A DNA stretch of 64,000 nt from Oscillospiraceae bacterium (GCA_015066365.1 SVON01000002.1:1-64000), one strand, 5' to 3'. Positions 9,347 to 20,414 are shown, numbered from the stretch's first letter. Numbers and translations: made by a program. Notes: generated by a model not told the origin, from the letters alone.

Positions 9347-11688
9347 GCGGTATGGGGACGCTGTTGCAGGCCGAGGGCCTTATCCCCGGCGAGCATCCGG
9401 AACGATGGAATCGCACCCACCCCGCCACCGTCACCGCCATCCACAAAGCCTATTTTGAGGCAGGCAGCCACGTGGTGAGCACCAACACCTTTGGTGCCAA
9501 CTGCCTGAAGTTTGCCCCCGCCGAGTTGGAGCAGATCATCGCCGCCGCGGTGCAAAACGCCCGAACGGCACAACAAAGCGCCACCGTCGACCACCCCACC
9601 TTTGTGGCGCTGGACGTGGGGCCCACCGGACGGTTGCTCCGCCCCCTGGGCGACCTGGACTTTGAAGAGGCGGTAGAGGTTTTTGCCACCACCATCCGGC
9701 TGGGCGTCCAATACGGCGTGGACGCCATCCTCATTGAAACCATGAACGACGCCTACGAAACCAAGGCGGCGGTCATAGCCGCTAAAGAAAACAGCGACCT
9801 GCCGATTTTGGTGTCCAACGCCTACGGCGAGGACGGCAAGCTGACCACCGGCGCCACCCCCGCCGCTATGGTAGCTCTGTTAGAGGGCCTGGGGGTGGAC
9901 GCCATCGGCGCCAACTGCTCTCTGGGTCCCCGGCAGTTGCGCGGCGTGGTGCAGGAACTACTGGATACCGCCTCGGTGCCGGTGATCCTCAAGCCCAACG
10001 CCGGTCTGCCCCGGGTAGAAAATGGGCGCACTGTGTTTGACGTAGACCCGACAGAATTCGCCGCCGCATTGACCGACCTGGTGAACGCCGGTGTCCGGGT
10101 GGTGGGCGGTTGTTGCGGTACCACCCCCGACTATATCCGGGCACTATGTGCCCAAATCACGGACCAGCCCTTGCCGCCGGTCATGGATTTGGGGCGCACA
10201 GTGGTGTCCTCTTATACCCACGCCGTCTGTTTTGGGGATGACCCCTTACTCATCGGTGAGCGCATCAACCCCACCGGGAAAAAGCGGTTTAAGCAGGCTC
10301 TCCTGGAAGGGGATATGGACTATATCTTGAACGAGGGCATCGCCCAACAGGAAAAAGGCGTTCACATACTGGACGTGAACGTGGGTCTGCCCGGCATCGA
10401 CGAGGCGGCACTACTCACCGAGTCGGTGTGCCGCCTGCAGGCAGTATGCGACCTGCCCCTGCAGATTGATACCGCCGACCCCACGGCCATGGCCGCCGCC
10501 CTGCGCCGCTATAACGGCAAGCCGCTGATCAACTCGGTCAACGGCAAGCAGGAGAGCATGGAGGCGGTGTTTCCGCTGGTAAAGAAGTACGGCGGCGTGG
10601 TGATCGCCCTGACCTTGGACGAGGACGGCATCCCCGCCACCGTCGCAGGACGCATGGATATCGCGCAGAAGATCCTGCGTACCGCCGCTGAATATGGCAT
10701 CCATCCTAAGAATATTGTCTTTGATCCGCTGACCATGGCGGTCAGCGCCGATCCGGATGCCGCAAAAGTCACCCTGGAAACCGTCCGTTGCATCCGAAAC
10801 AAACTGCATCGTCACACCTCGCTGGGGGTGTCCAACGTATCCTTTGGGTTGCCTAACCGGGAGGCGGTGAACAGCACCTTTTTCGCCATGGCGCTGGAGA
10901 AGGGCTTGTCTGCCGCCATTATGAACCCCCATTCCGCTCAGATGATGAATACCTATTACACCTCTCGGGCGCTGAACGGGTTGGATGCCAACTGCGCCGA
11001 CTACATCGGGGTGGCAGACTCCTTTGCCACCACCGTGGTCACCACCAACAGCGTCCCCTCTGCCGCGGTAGCGGGCACCGACCTGCAACAAGCCATTATC
11101 AAAGGGCTACGTGAGAGGGCCGCGGTGCTGGCTGAGGAAAAGTTGACCACCACCGCCCCTATGACGATCCTCGACGAAGAGGTGATCCCCGCCCTCAACC
11201 GAGTGGGCGAGGGGTTTGAGAAAAAGACCCTGTTCCTGCCCCAGCTACTGATGGCCGCTGAGGCCGCTGCTCTGGTGGCAGAACGGGTCAAGACGGCTAT
11301 GTCCACCGGCGAAAAAGCCCCCACCAAAGCCACCTTTGTGCTGGCAACGGTGGAGGGTGACATCCACGACATCGGCAAGAACATCGTGGGCTTGTTGTTG
11401 GAGAACTACGGCTTTGAGGTGGTGGACCTGGGCCGGAACGTACCGCCGGAGACCATCGTCCAGGCGGTGACCCGCCATCATGCCCCGTTGGTGGGGCTCT
11501 CCGCCCTAATGACCACCACCGTCCCCGCTATGGAGGCCACCATCGCTCTCCTGCGGGAGAAAGCCCCCTGGTGCAAGGTGATCGTAGGCGGCGCGGTGCT
11601 CACCCAGGAATACGCCGCAGCCATTGGCGCCGACGGCTACGGCAAGGATGCTATGGAGACCGTCCGTTGGGCGCAACATCTTACATAA
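9244..11688 (+). CDS. metH: Cobalamin-dependent methionine synthase, short form without C-terminal activation domain (start may be 9301)
   Basis: Homocysteine methyltransferase domain (LDGGMGTLLQAEG ... GGCCGTTPDYI), pterin-binding domain (IGERINPTGKKRFKQALLEGD), B12 domain (ATVEGDIHDIGKNIVGLLLENYGFEVVDLG). Ends after the B12 domain. Confidence 0.93.
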   Translation: MGFRQFLKGHTVRLDEGAIMEFRQFLKGHIVRLDGGMGTLLQAEGLIPGEHPERWNRTHPATVTAIHKAYFEAGSHVVSTNTFGANCLKFAPAELEQIIAAAVQNARTAQQSATVDHPTFVALDVGPTGRLLRPLGDLDFEEAVEVFATTIRLGVQYGVDAILIETMNDAYETKAAVIAAKENSDLPILVSNAYGEDGKLTTGATPAAMVALLEGLGVDAIGANCSLGPRQLRGVVQELLDTASVPVILKPNAGLPRVENGRTVFDVDPTEFAAALTDLVNAGVRVVGGCCGTTPDYIRALCAQITDQPLPPVMDLGRTVVSSYTHAVCFGDDPLLIGERINPTGKKRFKQALLEGDMDYILNEGIAQQEKGVHILDVNVGLPGIDEAALLTESVCRLQAVCDLPLQIDTADPTAMAAALRRYNGKPLINSVNGKQESMEAVFPLVKKYGGVVIALTLDEDGIPATVAGRMDIAQKILRTAAEYGIHPKNIVFDPLTMAVSADPDAAKVTLETVRCIRNKLHRHTSLGVSNVSFGLPNREAVNSTFFAMALEKGLSAAIMNPHSAQMMNTYYTSRALNGLDANCADYIGVADSFATTVVTTNSVPSAAVAGTDLQQAIIKGLRERAAVLAEEKLTTTAPMTILDEEVIPALNRVGEGFEKKTLFLPQLLMAAEAAALVAERVKTAMSTGEKAPTKATFVLATVEGDIHDIGKNIVGLLLENYGFEVVDLGRNVPPETIVQAVTRHHAPLVGLSALMTTTVPAMEATIALLREKAPWCKVIVGGAVLTQEYAAAIGADGYGKDAMETVRWAQHLT

Positions 11689-11689
11689 G

Positions 11690-11723
11690 AAAAAGCCTGT
11701 GGCACACGCCACAGGCTTTTTTG
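11690..11723. terminator. Bidirectional terminator between metH and alr
   Basis: AAAAAGCCTGTGG-CACA-CGCCACAGGCTTTTTT. Confidence 0.85.
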
Positions 11724-11724
11724 T

Positions 11725-12906
11725 TTAGCGCATCAAATTGTCCAGCAGGTCTACGGTCTGCCCGTTCTCCACGTAGACACGGGGGACCCGTTCGCCGATA
11801 CCGCACACCACCTCATAGCCGATGGTGCCGTTGGCAGAGGCCAACTCCTCTGCGGTCACCGCCGGGGCGGTGCCAAACACCGTCACCTCGTCCCCGATGG
11901 TCACGTCGGGAATGTGGGTCACGTCCAGCATCAGCTGATCCATACACACCCGCCCCAAAATAGGAGCCCGCTGACCCCGCAGGGTCAGGGTCACGCCGTT
12001 GGGACTGTTCTTCCGCCAAAAGCCGTCGGCATAGCCGATGGGCACGGTGGCGATCCGCATTTCCCGCTGCGCCACAAAGGTGCGGCCGTAACTGACCGTC
12101 GTGCCGGGGGCCACGGTTTTTACGTGGGAGACCACCGACCGAAGACTCATCGCCGGGGTCAGCGGCAACGGCTGCCGCAGATCACCGGAGGGCTGCAGAC
12201 CATACAGCACGATGCCGGCCCGCACCATATCCAGGCGGCATTCCGGGTGGTCGGACAGCGCCGCCGAGTTGGCACAATGGCGGATAGCAAAGGTGATACC
12301 CTGAGCCTTTAACTGATTCAACGCGGCCACGTACAAATCCACCTGCCGGTTGGAAAAATCGTCCCCGGCCGCGCCCTCATCGGCGCTGGCGAAATGGGTA
12401 AAGACCCCCTCCGGCACAAGACCCGGCAGACGGCACACCGCGGCGGCACCCGCCACCGAATCCTCGCCGGCACCAGGCACCTGAAAGCCGAGGCGCCCCA
12501 TACCGGTATCCAGTTTGATGTGAATCGGTACGCTCACACCGGCGGCCACCGCCTGCTGCGACAGCAGACGACCGTACTCGGCGGAATAAACGCATTGGGA
12601 AAACCGCTCTTTGCAGAGCAGGGCCGCACAGGTCACCGGCGTATAGCCCAAAATCAGCACCGGACGGGTCACGCCGCACCGGCGCAACTGCAGAGCCTCC
12701 TCGATGTTGGACACCGCAAACCAATCGGCCCCCATCTGCTCATACAGAGGTGCCAGCTTGCTGGCACCGTGACCGTAGGCGTTGGCCTTAACCACGCAGC
12801 AGAGCTTTACGTCGGCGGGCAACGCCCCCCGAATGGTGCGAAAGTTCTGCCGCACCGCATCCAGGTCCACCTGAGCCCAGGTGCGCTCCCACATAAAATC
12901 ATTCAT
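11725..12906 (-). CDS. alr: Alanine racemase
   Basis: AVVKANAYGHGA-type PLP motif (CCVVKANAYGHGASKLA), VSYGRTF, VPIGYADGF, GRVCMDQLMLDVT. Confidence 0.95.
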   Translation of the reverse strand: MNDFMWERTWAQVDLDAVRQNFRTIRGALPADVKLCCVVKANAYGHGASKLAPLYEQMGADWFAVSNIEEALQLRRCGVTRPVLILGYTPVTCAALLCKERFSQCVYSAEYGRLLSQQAVAAGVSVPIHIKLDTGMGRLGFQVPGAGEDSVAGAAAVCRLPGLVPEGVFTHFASADEGAAGDDFSNRQVDLYVAALNQLKAQGITFAIRHCANSAALSDHPECRLDMVRAGIVLYGLQPSGDLRQPLPLTPAMSLRSVVSHVKTVAPGTTVSYGRTFVAQREMRIATVPIGYADGFWRKNSPNGVTLTLRGQRAPILGRVCMDQLMLDVTHIPDVTIGDEVTVFGTAPAVTAEELASANGTIGYEVVCGIGERVPRVYVENGQTVDLLDNLMR

Positions 12907-12933
12907 TGGAATTCACCAACTGTTCTACAAGAT

Positions 12934-13449
12934 TTATTGCGCCACCGGCTGCAGGGTGCCCAGCATCAGCTCCGCGATCTGGCGGGTCTGGGTCTCGGCG
13001 TTATCCACGCCGGGGATGGTCATCCACACCCCCAAAACGTAACCGTTCTGGTACACGATCAGCTCGTTATCGCTGCTCCAATAGGCGACCTCACCCACAC
13101 CCTCGTACAGAGTGACGCTGTCGCCCATCCCCGCGATGGTGGTGTCAAACAGACCCCGAGACTCATTCTTCAGGTTGATCTTCACCATATAGGTGCCGTC
13201 CTCCGACTGATAGAGAGCCTCGGTATTGTCCCCCACCTGGGGCAACTGGTGGACGGGGTAACCCAGCACGGTGCTGATCTGCTCCTCGGTGATGCAGTCG
13301 GTAATCAGCAGATCCACCGCCGGCTCGGTCAGCTGCTCATACGCCTTGGTGCCGTTGTCACCGGCAATCTCCACCGGCTCGTCGCCACAGCCGCACAGCA
13401 GACCGCAACACAGCAGGCCGGTCATAAAAATCGCACAAATCTTTTTCAT
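12934..13449 (-). CDS. Putative lipoprotein, DUF4358-like
   Basis: Signal plus lipobox-like segment MKKICAIFMTGLLCCGLLCGCGDE; C-terminal part resembles DUF4358 proteins. Confidence 0.6.
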   Translation of the reverse strand: MKKICAIFMTGLLCCGLLCGCGDEPVEIAGDNGTKAYEQLTEPAVDLLITDCITEEQISTVLGYPVHQLPQVGDNTEALYQSEDGTYMVKINLKNESRGLFDTTIAGMGDSVTLYEGVGEVAYWSSDNELIVYQNGYVLGVWMTIPGVDNAETQTRQIAELMLGTLQPVAQ

Positions 13450-13566
13450 AAAAAGTACCCCTTTCGGTGACGGAAGACGAATTTTACTTTTTTCGCATTC
13501 CGCTCTTTTCTTTTACCTTCAAATGGTGTATAATCCTTGTATTACACAAAAAAAGGAGACACGTCT

Positions 13567-14151
13567 ATGGCAGACGCATTTACCGCCGGAGTGGAACCGG
13601 GCGGGCTGACCAGCACCCAGGAGATCCGCATATTGCTGTGCTATATGCTGGATACCGTAGGCCAGGCGATAAACCGGGAAGAGGTCACCGACATTCTGAC
13701 CGCCGGAGGCATGGCCAATTATTTTGATATTGAAGACGCCATCGAGGAACTCATCCGTCAACAGCATCTGGTGGAGGCAGATAAGAAGATTGCCACCACC
13801 GTCACCGGTGCTCAGATCGGGCAATCCCTCAGCGTGCGTATCCCCTATACCCTGCGTCAGCGATCGGTGGAAGCCGCGCTGAAGCTGCTCAAACGGATCA
13901 AGATACAGCGGGACAACCAGGTGGAGATCACGAAGCTGGAGGAGGGCGGTTATGCCGTCACCTGCACCGTGCAGGACCGCGGAATGGACCTGCTGACGGT
14001 GACCCTGCGGGTGGCAGACCGGAACCAGGCAGACTGCATTAAAGAGCAGTTTCTCAACGACCCGTCCCTGCTGTTCCGCAGCAACCTGGCGGTGCTCACC
14101 GGCGACGCCGGTATGCGCCGCGCCGGCACCGAATTGGTGATCAAGCTATAA
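13567..14151 (+). CDS. DUF4364 family protein
   Basis: LTSTQEIRILLCYMLDTVGQAINREEVTDILTAGGMANYFDIEDAIEEL; ATG with AAAAAAGGAG upstream. Confidence 0.75.
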   Translation: MADAFTAGVEPGGLTSTQEIRILLCYMLDTVGQAINREEVTDILTAGGMANYFDIEDAIEELIRQQHLVEADKKIATTVTGAQIGQSLSVRIPYTLRQRSVEAALKLLKRIKIQRDNQVEITKLEEGGYAVTCTVQDRGMDLLTVTLRVADRNQADCIKEQFLNDPSLLFRSNLAVLTGDAGMRRAGTELVIKL

Positions 14152-14220
14152 CCCATATCGACCATTATAACACACATCTGCGAAAATTACCAGCATTATT
14201 TGCAAAAGGAGCGTTTTAGG

Positions 14221-14889
14221 ATGAGAATGCGGCGCAAAAAACACCTGGACGAACGGCTGGACGTGGTGTCCGAACAGATCATCAACCTGTGGGTGGACAC
14301 CGTCCGTTTTGACGCCGAGGAGCAGGCGAAATACCTGGATTTTGAAGCGTTGTTCGGCAACGACCACCCGGTGGAGATGGAGATCGGGTGCGGTAAGGGC
14401 GGCTTTATCTGCGAGCTGGCTGCCCGCCACCCGGAGGTGAACTTTCTGGCGGTGGAATTATACGCCAACGTACTGGTCTCCGCCTGCGAAAAGGCCAAGG
14501 CCATGGGGCTTACCAACATCCGTTTCCTGTCCGGCAACGCCGAGTATCTGGCCCGGTTTATCCCGCCCCACAGCATCGCGAAACTGTATCTCAATTTCTC
14601 CACCCCCTTCCCCAAAAAGCGGCAGGCCACCCATCGGCTGACCCACCCGCATTTTTTGGAGATGTACAAGGGATTGTTGGTGCCCGGTGCTTCGGTGGTG
14701 CAAAAGACCGACGGACGGGTGTTCTTCCAGTATTCTCTGGAGCAATTCTCTCAGTGCGGCTACACCCTGGAGAACATCTCCCTGGACCTGCACGCCGACG
14801 GCATCGAGGACAACATCGTCACCGAGTATGAGAGCCGCTTTGTGGCGCAGGGCTTGCCGATTTACCGAGTCGAAGCGAGGGTGAACTAA
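14221..14889 (+). CDS. trmB: tRNA (guanine-N7-)-methyltransferase
   Basis: MRMRRKKHLDERL, VEMEIGCGKGGFICELA, LNFSTPFPKKRQATHRLTHPHFL. Confidence 0.93.
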   Translation: MRMRRKKHLDERLDVVSEQIINLWVDTVRFDAEEQAKYLDFEALFGNDHPVEMEIGCGKGGFICELAARHPEVNFLAVELYANVLVSACEKAKAMGLTNIRFLSGNAEYLARFIPPHSIAKLYLNFSTPFPKKRQATHRLTHPHFLEMYKGLLVPGASVVQKTDGRVFFQYSLEQFSQCGYTLENISLDLHADGIEDNIVTEYESRFVAQGLPIYRVEARVN

Positions 14890-14890
14890 G

Positions 14891-15301
14891 ATGAACAACA
14901 AACAAAACCAAGCGATGGAATACCACGCCCAAGGCTACAACTGCGCTCAGGCAGTGGCGTTGCCCTTCTGCGAGGAGATGGGGTTAGAGCCTACCGTCGT
15001 CAAGCGGGCCACCGAGGGTTTTGGCGCCGGGATGGGTGGGCGCACCCAGACCTGCGGTGCTCTTTCGGGGGCGGTGTTTGTAGCGGGTATGCTGAAAGCG
15101 GACGCTGTCAACCCCGGCTCCAAGATGGACACCTACAAAGTCTGCGCCAAAATGAGCGAGCGGTTTGTAAGCGAATGCGGCTCCGGTGTGTGCGCGGTCA
15201 TCAAGGGGCTCACCGGTGGCAAAATGCTGTGTTCCTGCAACGACTGCATCGCCTGCGGTGTGCGGTTGGTGGAGGAATTCATCCGTAACAACGCTAAATA
15301 A
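14891..15301 (+). CDS. C_GCAxxG_C_C family (putative redox) protein
   Basis: GYNCAQAVALPFCEEMG, FGAGMGGRTQTCGALSGAV, CSCNDCIACGVRLVEEF. Confidence 0.8.
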   Translation: MNNKQNQAMEYHAQGYNCAQAVALPFCEEMGLEPTVVKRATEGFGAGMGGRTQTCGALSGAVFVAGMLKADAVNPGSKMDTYKVCAKMSERFVSECGSGVCAVIKGLTGGKMLCSCNDCIACGVRLVEEFIRNNAK

Positions 15302-15304
15302 TAG

Positions 15305-15339
15305 TAAAAAAGCCGAGGCTGACGCCTCGGCTTTTTTTA
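15305..15339. terminator. Bidirectional terminator
   Basis: AAAAAAGCCGAGGC-TGAC-GCCTCGGCTTTTTTT. Confidence 0.85.
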
Positions 15340-15352
15340 TGGGTCGGTTTTC

Positions 15353-16150
15353 TTACTTTTTCATTTCCAGCGTGCGTTTGTATGCCGCGTCCACGGCAGA
15401 CATCGCAATCCTGCGGAACTCACCGCGCTCCAGCGCCGCCACGCCCTGCAGGGTAGCGCCGCCGGGGGAGCACACCGCATCCTTCAGCGCGACGGGGTCC
15501 TTTCCCGTTTCCTGCACCATCTTGGCGGCACCCAATACGGTTTGAGCCGCCAGCTCCAGCGACAGGGTCGGGTCAAGACCCTTTTCGGCACCGCCCGCCG
15601 CCAGCGCCTCAATAAACAGATAAGCAAAGGCCGGGCCGCACCCGGACACCGCACATCCGGCGTCAATGAGGCTCTCCGGCAGTTCGCACAGCCGTCCGGA
15701 GGCGGTCATCAACTCCACAAAGGCCGCTTTCTGTTCCGGGGTCACGTCCTCGTCGGCGGTGTAGAGGGTCATTCCCTCCCCCACCGCCACCGGGGTGTTG
15801 GGCATTATGCGGATGACCGGCAAGCCGCCGGACCAATCCTTAATGCAGGCCACGGTCAGTCCCGCCGCCATACTGATCAGCACCGGTTTTTCCGCTCGCG
15901 CCGCCAGGCCGGGGCGCAGGGCGGTCAAGGCGCTCTCCATCACCTGGGGCTTTACCCCCAAGAAGATAAAATCACTCTGAGCCACCACCCGGTCACTATC
16001 GGTGGCGATGGCGCCAATGGCGGTGGCTAAGACCGCTGCTTTTGCGGTGTCTAAGTCGGTAATCAGTAGATTTGCCCCGCCCACTGCTTTCGCGGCGGCG
16101 GTAGCCAGAGCGCCGCCCATATGGCCGGCGCCGATAAATCCAATGGTCAT
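15353..16150 (-). CDS. proC: Pyrroline-5-carboxylate reductase
   Basis: IGFIGAGHMGGALA, RIMPNTPVAVGEGMT, SGCGPAFAYLFIEAL, SPGGATLQGV. Confidence 0.95.
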   Translation of the reverse strand: MTIGFIGAGHMGGALATAAAKAVGGANLLITDLDTAKAAVLATAIGAIATDSDRVVAQSDFIFLGVKPQVMESALTALRPGLAARAEKPVLISMAAGLTVACIKDWSGGLPVIRIMPNTPVAVGEGMTLYTADEDVTPEQKAAFVELMTASGRLCELPESLIDAGCAVSGCGPAFAYLFIEALAAGGAEKGLDPTLSLELAAQTVLGAAKMVQETGKDPVALKDAVCSPGGATLQGVAALERGEFRRIAMSAVDAAYKRTLEMKK

Positions 16151-16154
16151 AATC

Positions 16155-17399
16155 TCACCTCGTATGTCCGTTGCCGGTGATGATGTACTTATAGGTGGTC
16201 AGCTCCGCCAGACCCATCGGGCCTCTGGCGTGAAGCTTTTGGGTGGAGATACCCATCTCGCACCCCAGCCCAAACTCGCCGCCGTCGGTAAACCGGGTGG
16301 AAGCATTCACGTACACCGCCGAACTATCCACCGCGGCGGTAAACCGGTCAGCGGTTGCCCGGTCGGCGGTAACAATGGCCTCGCTATGGTGGGTGGAATG
16401 GGCGGCGATGTGGGAAATCGCCTGCTCCACGTCCTCCACCACCCGGATGGCGAGAATGTAATCCAAAAACTCGGTATCAAAATCCGCCTCCCCCGCCGGA
16501 GTGCCGTCGATAATTTGGGCGGCAGTTTCATCCAACCGCAGTTCGGCGGTGGTGTCCCGTCCCTGGCATAGCCGGGCTTTCAGCCGGGGCAAAAATTCGG
16601 CGGCAATCTCCTTGTGTACCAGGCACACCTCGCAGGCGTTGCACACCGAGGGGCGGCTCATTTTGGCGTTATCCACAATGCTCAGCGCCATCTCCAGGTC
16701 GGCGGCTTTATCCACGTAAATATGGCAGATACCGGTGCCGGTCTGGATGCAGGGCACGGTGGCGTTCTCCACGCAGGCGCGGATGAGCCCCGCACCACCG
16801 CGGGGGATCAGCAGGTCCACGTACCGGTCCGCCTTCATCAGCTCGGTGGCAGACTGGCGGGTGGTGTCCTCGATCAGGTTCACCAAATCCGGGGTCAACC
16901 CCACCGTTTCCATACCGCGCCGCAGGGCGGTGACAATGGCATTGGCAGAGCGCCACGCCTCTTTACCACCCCGGAGCACGCACACATTGCCGGACTTGAC
17001 CGCCAGAGCGGCGGCGTCGCTGGTGACGTTGGGGCGGCTTTCATAGATGATGCCCACCACGCCTACGGGGACGGAAACTTTTTTAATAACCAAGCCGTCA
17101 GCACGGGTGGTCTCGGACAGGGTGTGCCCCACCGGGTCGGGGAGCGCCGCCACCTGGCGGATGCCCTCAGCCATAGCGGCGATACGGGCTTCGGTCAGAG
17201 CCAGGCGATCCAGCATCACGGCGGAAATGGTGGCTTTCGCCGCCTCCATATCCTCTGCGTTGGCCGACAAAATCGCAGCGGTATCCGCCAACAAAGCCTC
17301 CGCCATCGCCGATAAGGCGGCGTTCTTCTTCTCTGTGGTCAAGGTCGAGAGGGTGGCGGTGGCCGCCTTGGCTCTCTGTAAAATCTTCAGCGTGGTCAT
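16155..17399 (-). CDS. proA: Glutamate-5-semialdehyde dehydrogenase (gamma-glutamyl phosphate reductase)
   Basis: [37 protein letters not shown]-like [43 protein letters not shown]. Confidence 0.97.
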   Translation of the reverse strand: MTTLKILQRAKAATATLSTLTTEKKNAALSAMAEALLADTAAILSANAEDMEAAKATISAVMLDRLALTEARIAAMAEGIRQVAALPDPVGHTLSETTRADGLVIKKVSVPVGVVGIIYESRPNVTSDAAALAVKSGNVCVLRGGKEAWRSANAIVTALRRGMETVGLTPDLVNLIEDTTRQSATELMKADRYVDLLIPRGGAGLIRACVENATVPCIQTGTGICHIYVDKAADLEMALSIVDNAKMSRPSVCNACEVCLVHKEIAAEFLPRLKARLCQGRDTTAELRLDETAAQIIDGTPAGEADFDTEFLDYILAIRVVEDVEQAISHIAAHSTHHSEAIVTADRATADRFTAAVDSSAVYVNASTRFTDGGEFGLGCEMGISTQKLHARGPMGLAELTTYKYIITGNGHTR

Positions 17400-18172
17400 T
17401 CTGCCACCTCCTTAGCGATAAAACGGGTGCCTGCCGGACGACCTTCGACCACGTCGTACAGCACCGCCGGGTCCTGACCGTTGGCGATGACCATGGTCAC
17501 CCCAGCGGCGGTGGCGATCTTGGCGGCGGCAAGCTTGGTCTGCATACCGCCGGTGCCCAGCTTACTGCCGGCACCGCCCACCATACCCTCGATATCGGGG
17601 GTGATCTCGGTCACCTCGGTCAGCAGCTTGGCGGCAGGGTCGGTATGGGGGTCGGCGGTGTACAGACCGTCAATATCCGACAGAATAATCAGCAGATCCG
17701 CCTGGGTGTGGGCCGCCACGATGGCGCCCAGGGTGTCGTTGTCACCGATGACGATCTCCTCGGTGGCCACGGTGTCGTTCTCGTTCACCACCGGCAAAGC
17801 CCCCAATTCCAGCAGGCGGAACAGGGTGTTGCGGAAATTATCCCGCCGGTCGTCGTGACTGAGATCCGCCCCGGTAACCAATAGCTGAGCCACCGTGTGG
17901 TTGTGCTCGGTGAATAGTTTATCGTAGGTATACATCAGTTCGCACTGACCCACCGCGGCGGCGGCCTGCTTGGTGGGGATGTCGGTGGGGCGACCGGGCA
18001 GGGACAGCTTTCCGATGCCCATACCAATGGCGCCGCTGGATACCAAAATCAGCTGATGACCGGCGTTCTTCAGGTCGCTCATCACCCCGCACAACTGCTC
18101 CACCCGCCGGATGTTCAAAAGGCCGGTGGCGTGTGCCAAGGTAGAGGTGCCCACTTTTACCACAATACGCAT
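17396..18172 (-). CDS. proB: Glutamate 5-kinase (short form without PUA domain)
   Basis: [47 protein letters not shown]; overlaps proA start. Confidence 0.95.
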   Translation of the reverse strand: MRIVVKVGTSTLAHATGLLNIRRVEQLCGVMSDLKNAGHQLILVSSGAIGMGIGKLSLPGRPTDIPTKQAAAAVGQCELMYTYDKLFTEHNHTVAQLLVTGADLSHDDRRDNFRNTLFRLLELGALPVVNENDTVATEEIVIGDNDTLGAIVAAHTQADLLIILSDIDGLYTADPHTDPAAKLLTEVTEITPDIEGMVGGAGSKLGTGGMQTKLAAAKIATAAGVTMVIANGQDPAVLYDVVEGRPAGTRFIAKEVAE

Positions 18173-18273
18173 ACAAATCTCTCCTCACAAGAGTGGTTAT
18201 TCTGCTATTTTAACATAGTAAAGCGTTAAAATCAAGTGGTTTTGCGATTTTTATAAAAACAATGCATTGGGGC

Positions 18274-18302
18274 TTGTGTTTTGTAAAAGAATATGGTATA
18301 CT
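18274..18302 (+). promoter_or_regulatory. SigA-type promoter upstream of uvrB
   Basis: TTGTGT (18274-18279), N17, TATACT (18297-18302). Confidence 0.6.
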
Positions 18303-18313
18303 ATAAGAATAAG

Positions 18314-18327
18314 CGAACATATATTCG
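18314..18327 (+). promoter_or_regulatory. LexA/DinR-like SOS box upstream of uvrB
   Basis: CGAACATATATTCG, one mismatch from CGAAC-N4-GTTCG, just downstream of the -10. Confidence 0.7.
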
Positions 18328-18345
18328 GTGAAAGGAGGCTTTGTT

Positions 18346-20313
18346 GTGGAAAAATTCCAGTTGGTATCCCCCTATGCGCCCACCGGCGACCAGCCGGAGG
18401 CGATTGCCGGTCTGGTGGACGGCTTAAACCGGGGGCTGAAAGAGCAGACCCTGCTGGGCGTCACCGGTTCGGGCAAGACCTTCACCATGGCCAACGTCAT
18501 CGCCCAGGTGAACCGCCCCACCCTCGTTCTTGCGCACAATAAGACGCTGGCCGCACAGCTTTGCACCGAGTTTAAGGAATTCTTCCCCAACAATGCGGTG
18601 GAATATTTTGTCTCCTACTACGACTACTATCAGCCGGAGGCCTATATCCCCACCACCGACACCTATATTGAGAAAGACTCCGCCATCAACGACGAGATCG
18701 ACCGTCTGCGCCACTCTGCCACCTCCGCCCTGTCCGAGCGACGGGACGTGATCATCGTGGCCAGCGTATCCTGCATCTACACCCTGGGCGACCCCATCGA
18801 CTACCGCAGTATGGTCATCAGCCTGCGTCAGGGGATGGAGAAGTCCCGGGACGAGCTGGTGCGCAAGTTGGTACAGCTCCAATACGAGCGCAACGACGTG
18901 GCCCTCTCCCGCAACAAGTTCCGGGTGCGGGGGGACGTGGTCGAGGTGTACCCGGCCTATTCCGAGAACACCGTGTTCCGCATCGAGTTCTTTGGGGACG
19001 AGATCGACCGCATCAGCGAGATCCACGCCCTCACCGGCGAGGTGAAAGCGGTGATCAGCCACGTAGCCTTTTTCCCCGCCAGCCACTACATCATCCCGCC
19101 GGAGAAGATGGCCAGCGCCATCGACCGCATCCGGGAGGAGATGGAGCAGCGGCACCGCGAATTCACCGAGCAAGGGAAACTGTTGGAGGCTCAGCGGATC
19201 CTCCAACGCACCACCTACGACATGGAGATGCTGCAGGAGATCGGCTTCTGCAAGGGCATCGAGAACTATTCCCGGGTGCTCTCCGGTCGTCCCGCCGGCA
19301 GTACCCCCTGCACCCTGTTCGACTATTTCCCCGACGATTTTGTGCTGTTTGTGGACGAGAGCCACGCCACGCTGCCCCAGGTGAGGGGTATGTACGGCGG
19401 CGACTATGCCCGCAAAAAGAGTCTGGTGGACTACGGCTTTCGCCTGCCCAGCGCCTACGATAACCGCCCCTTGAATTTTGACGAATTCTACAACCACATC
19501 AATCAGGTGGTGTTTGTGTCCGCCACCCCCGGACCGCTGGAAAAGGAGAAAAGCGCCCAGACGGTGGAGCAGGTCATCCGCCCCACCGGCCTGCTGGATC
19601 CGCTTATCTCGGTGCGGCCGGTGGAGGGGCAGATCGACGACCTGATGGAGGAGATCCGCATCCGCACCCAGCGGAAGGAGCGGGTGCTGGTCACCACCCT
19701 GACCAAGAAGATGGCCGAAGACCTGCAGAACTACCTGGACACCCACGGCATCCGGGTGCGGTATATGCACCACGATATCGACACCATCGAGCGGATGCAG
19801 ATCATCCGCGACCTGCGCCTGGGCGAGTTCGACGTGCTGGTGGGCATCAACCTACTGCGCGAGGGCTTGGACATCCCGGAGGTGTCGCTGGTGGCCATTC
19901 TGGACGCGGACAAAGAGGGCTTCCTACGCTCCGAGTCCGCCCTGATCCAGACCGCCGGTCGCGCCGCCCGTAACGCAGAGGGTGCGGTCATTATGTATGC
20001 CGATTCTGTAACCCCCTCTATGGAGGCGGCCCTGCGGGAGACCGACCGCCGCCGCCAGATCCAGATGGCCTACAACCAGGCACACGGCATCGTGCCGAAG
20101 ACCATCCGCAAGGACGTGCGAGAGGTGCTGGAGATCTCCGCCGGCGGCGGCAAGAAGAAAAAGACCGCCGAGGGTGTGCGGCTGTCCCGTGCCGAGCGAC
20201 AGGAACTGATCGCCCAGCTGACCAAGGAAATGAAGCACGCCTCCAAATTGCTTGAATTCGAGCACGCAGCGTTACTGCGCGACCGCATCAAAGAACTGCA
20301 GGAGATGAAGTAA
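18346..20313 (+). CDS. uvrB: Excinuclease ABC subunit B
   Basis: [79 protein letters not shown]-terminal UVR motif; GTG start with AAAGGAGG. Confidence 0.97.
   Translation: MEKFQLVSPYAPTGDQPEAIAGLVDGLNRGLKEQTLLGVTGSGKTFTMANVIAQVNRPTLVLAHNKTLAAQLCTEFKEFFPNNAVEYFVSYYDYYQPEAYIPTTDTYIEKDSAINDEIDRLRHSATSALSERRDVIIVASVSCIYTLGDPIDYRSMVISLRQGMEKSRDELVRKLVQLQYERNDVALSRNKFRVRGDVVEVYPAYSENTVFRIEFFGDEIDRISEIHALTGEVKAVISHVAFFPASHYIIPPEKMASAIDRIREEMEQRHREFTEQGKLLEAQRILQRTTYDMEMLQEIGFCKGIENYSRVLSGRPAGSTPCTLFDYFPDDFVLFVDESHATLPQVRGMYGGDYARKKSLVDYGFRLPSAYDNRPLNFDEFYNHINQVVFVSATPGPLEKEKSAQTVEQVIRPTGLLDPLISVRPVEGQIDDLMEEIRIRTQRKERVLVTTLTKKMAEDLQNYLDTHGIRVRYMHHDIDTIERMQIIRDLRLGEFDVLVGINLLREGLDIPEVSLVAILDADKEGFLRSESALIQTAGRAARNAEGAVIMYADSVTPSMEAALRETDRRRQIQMAYNQAHGIVPKTIRKDVREVLEISAGGGKKKKTAEGVRLSRAERQELIAQLTKEMKHASKLLEFEHAALLRDRIKELQEMK
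20234..20313 (+). repeat. uvrB 3'-end repeat, functional copy
   Basis: Matches 20415-20494 with 181-bp offset; first 34 bp identical. Confidence 0.95.
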
Positions 20314-20414
20314 GGCGTGCGGTCTACGGAGCAGCCGTGCGGGAGAATGGGCAACGCCCATTCTCAAGTGGGCGCAACGCCTATTGGCGGTCTGTACGAA
20401 CTGCCTGCGCCCAC

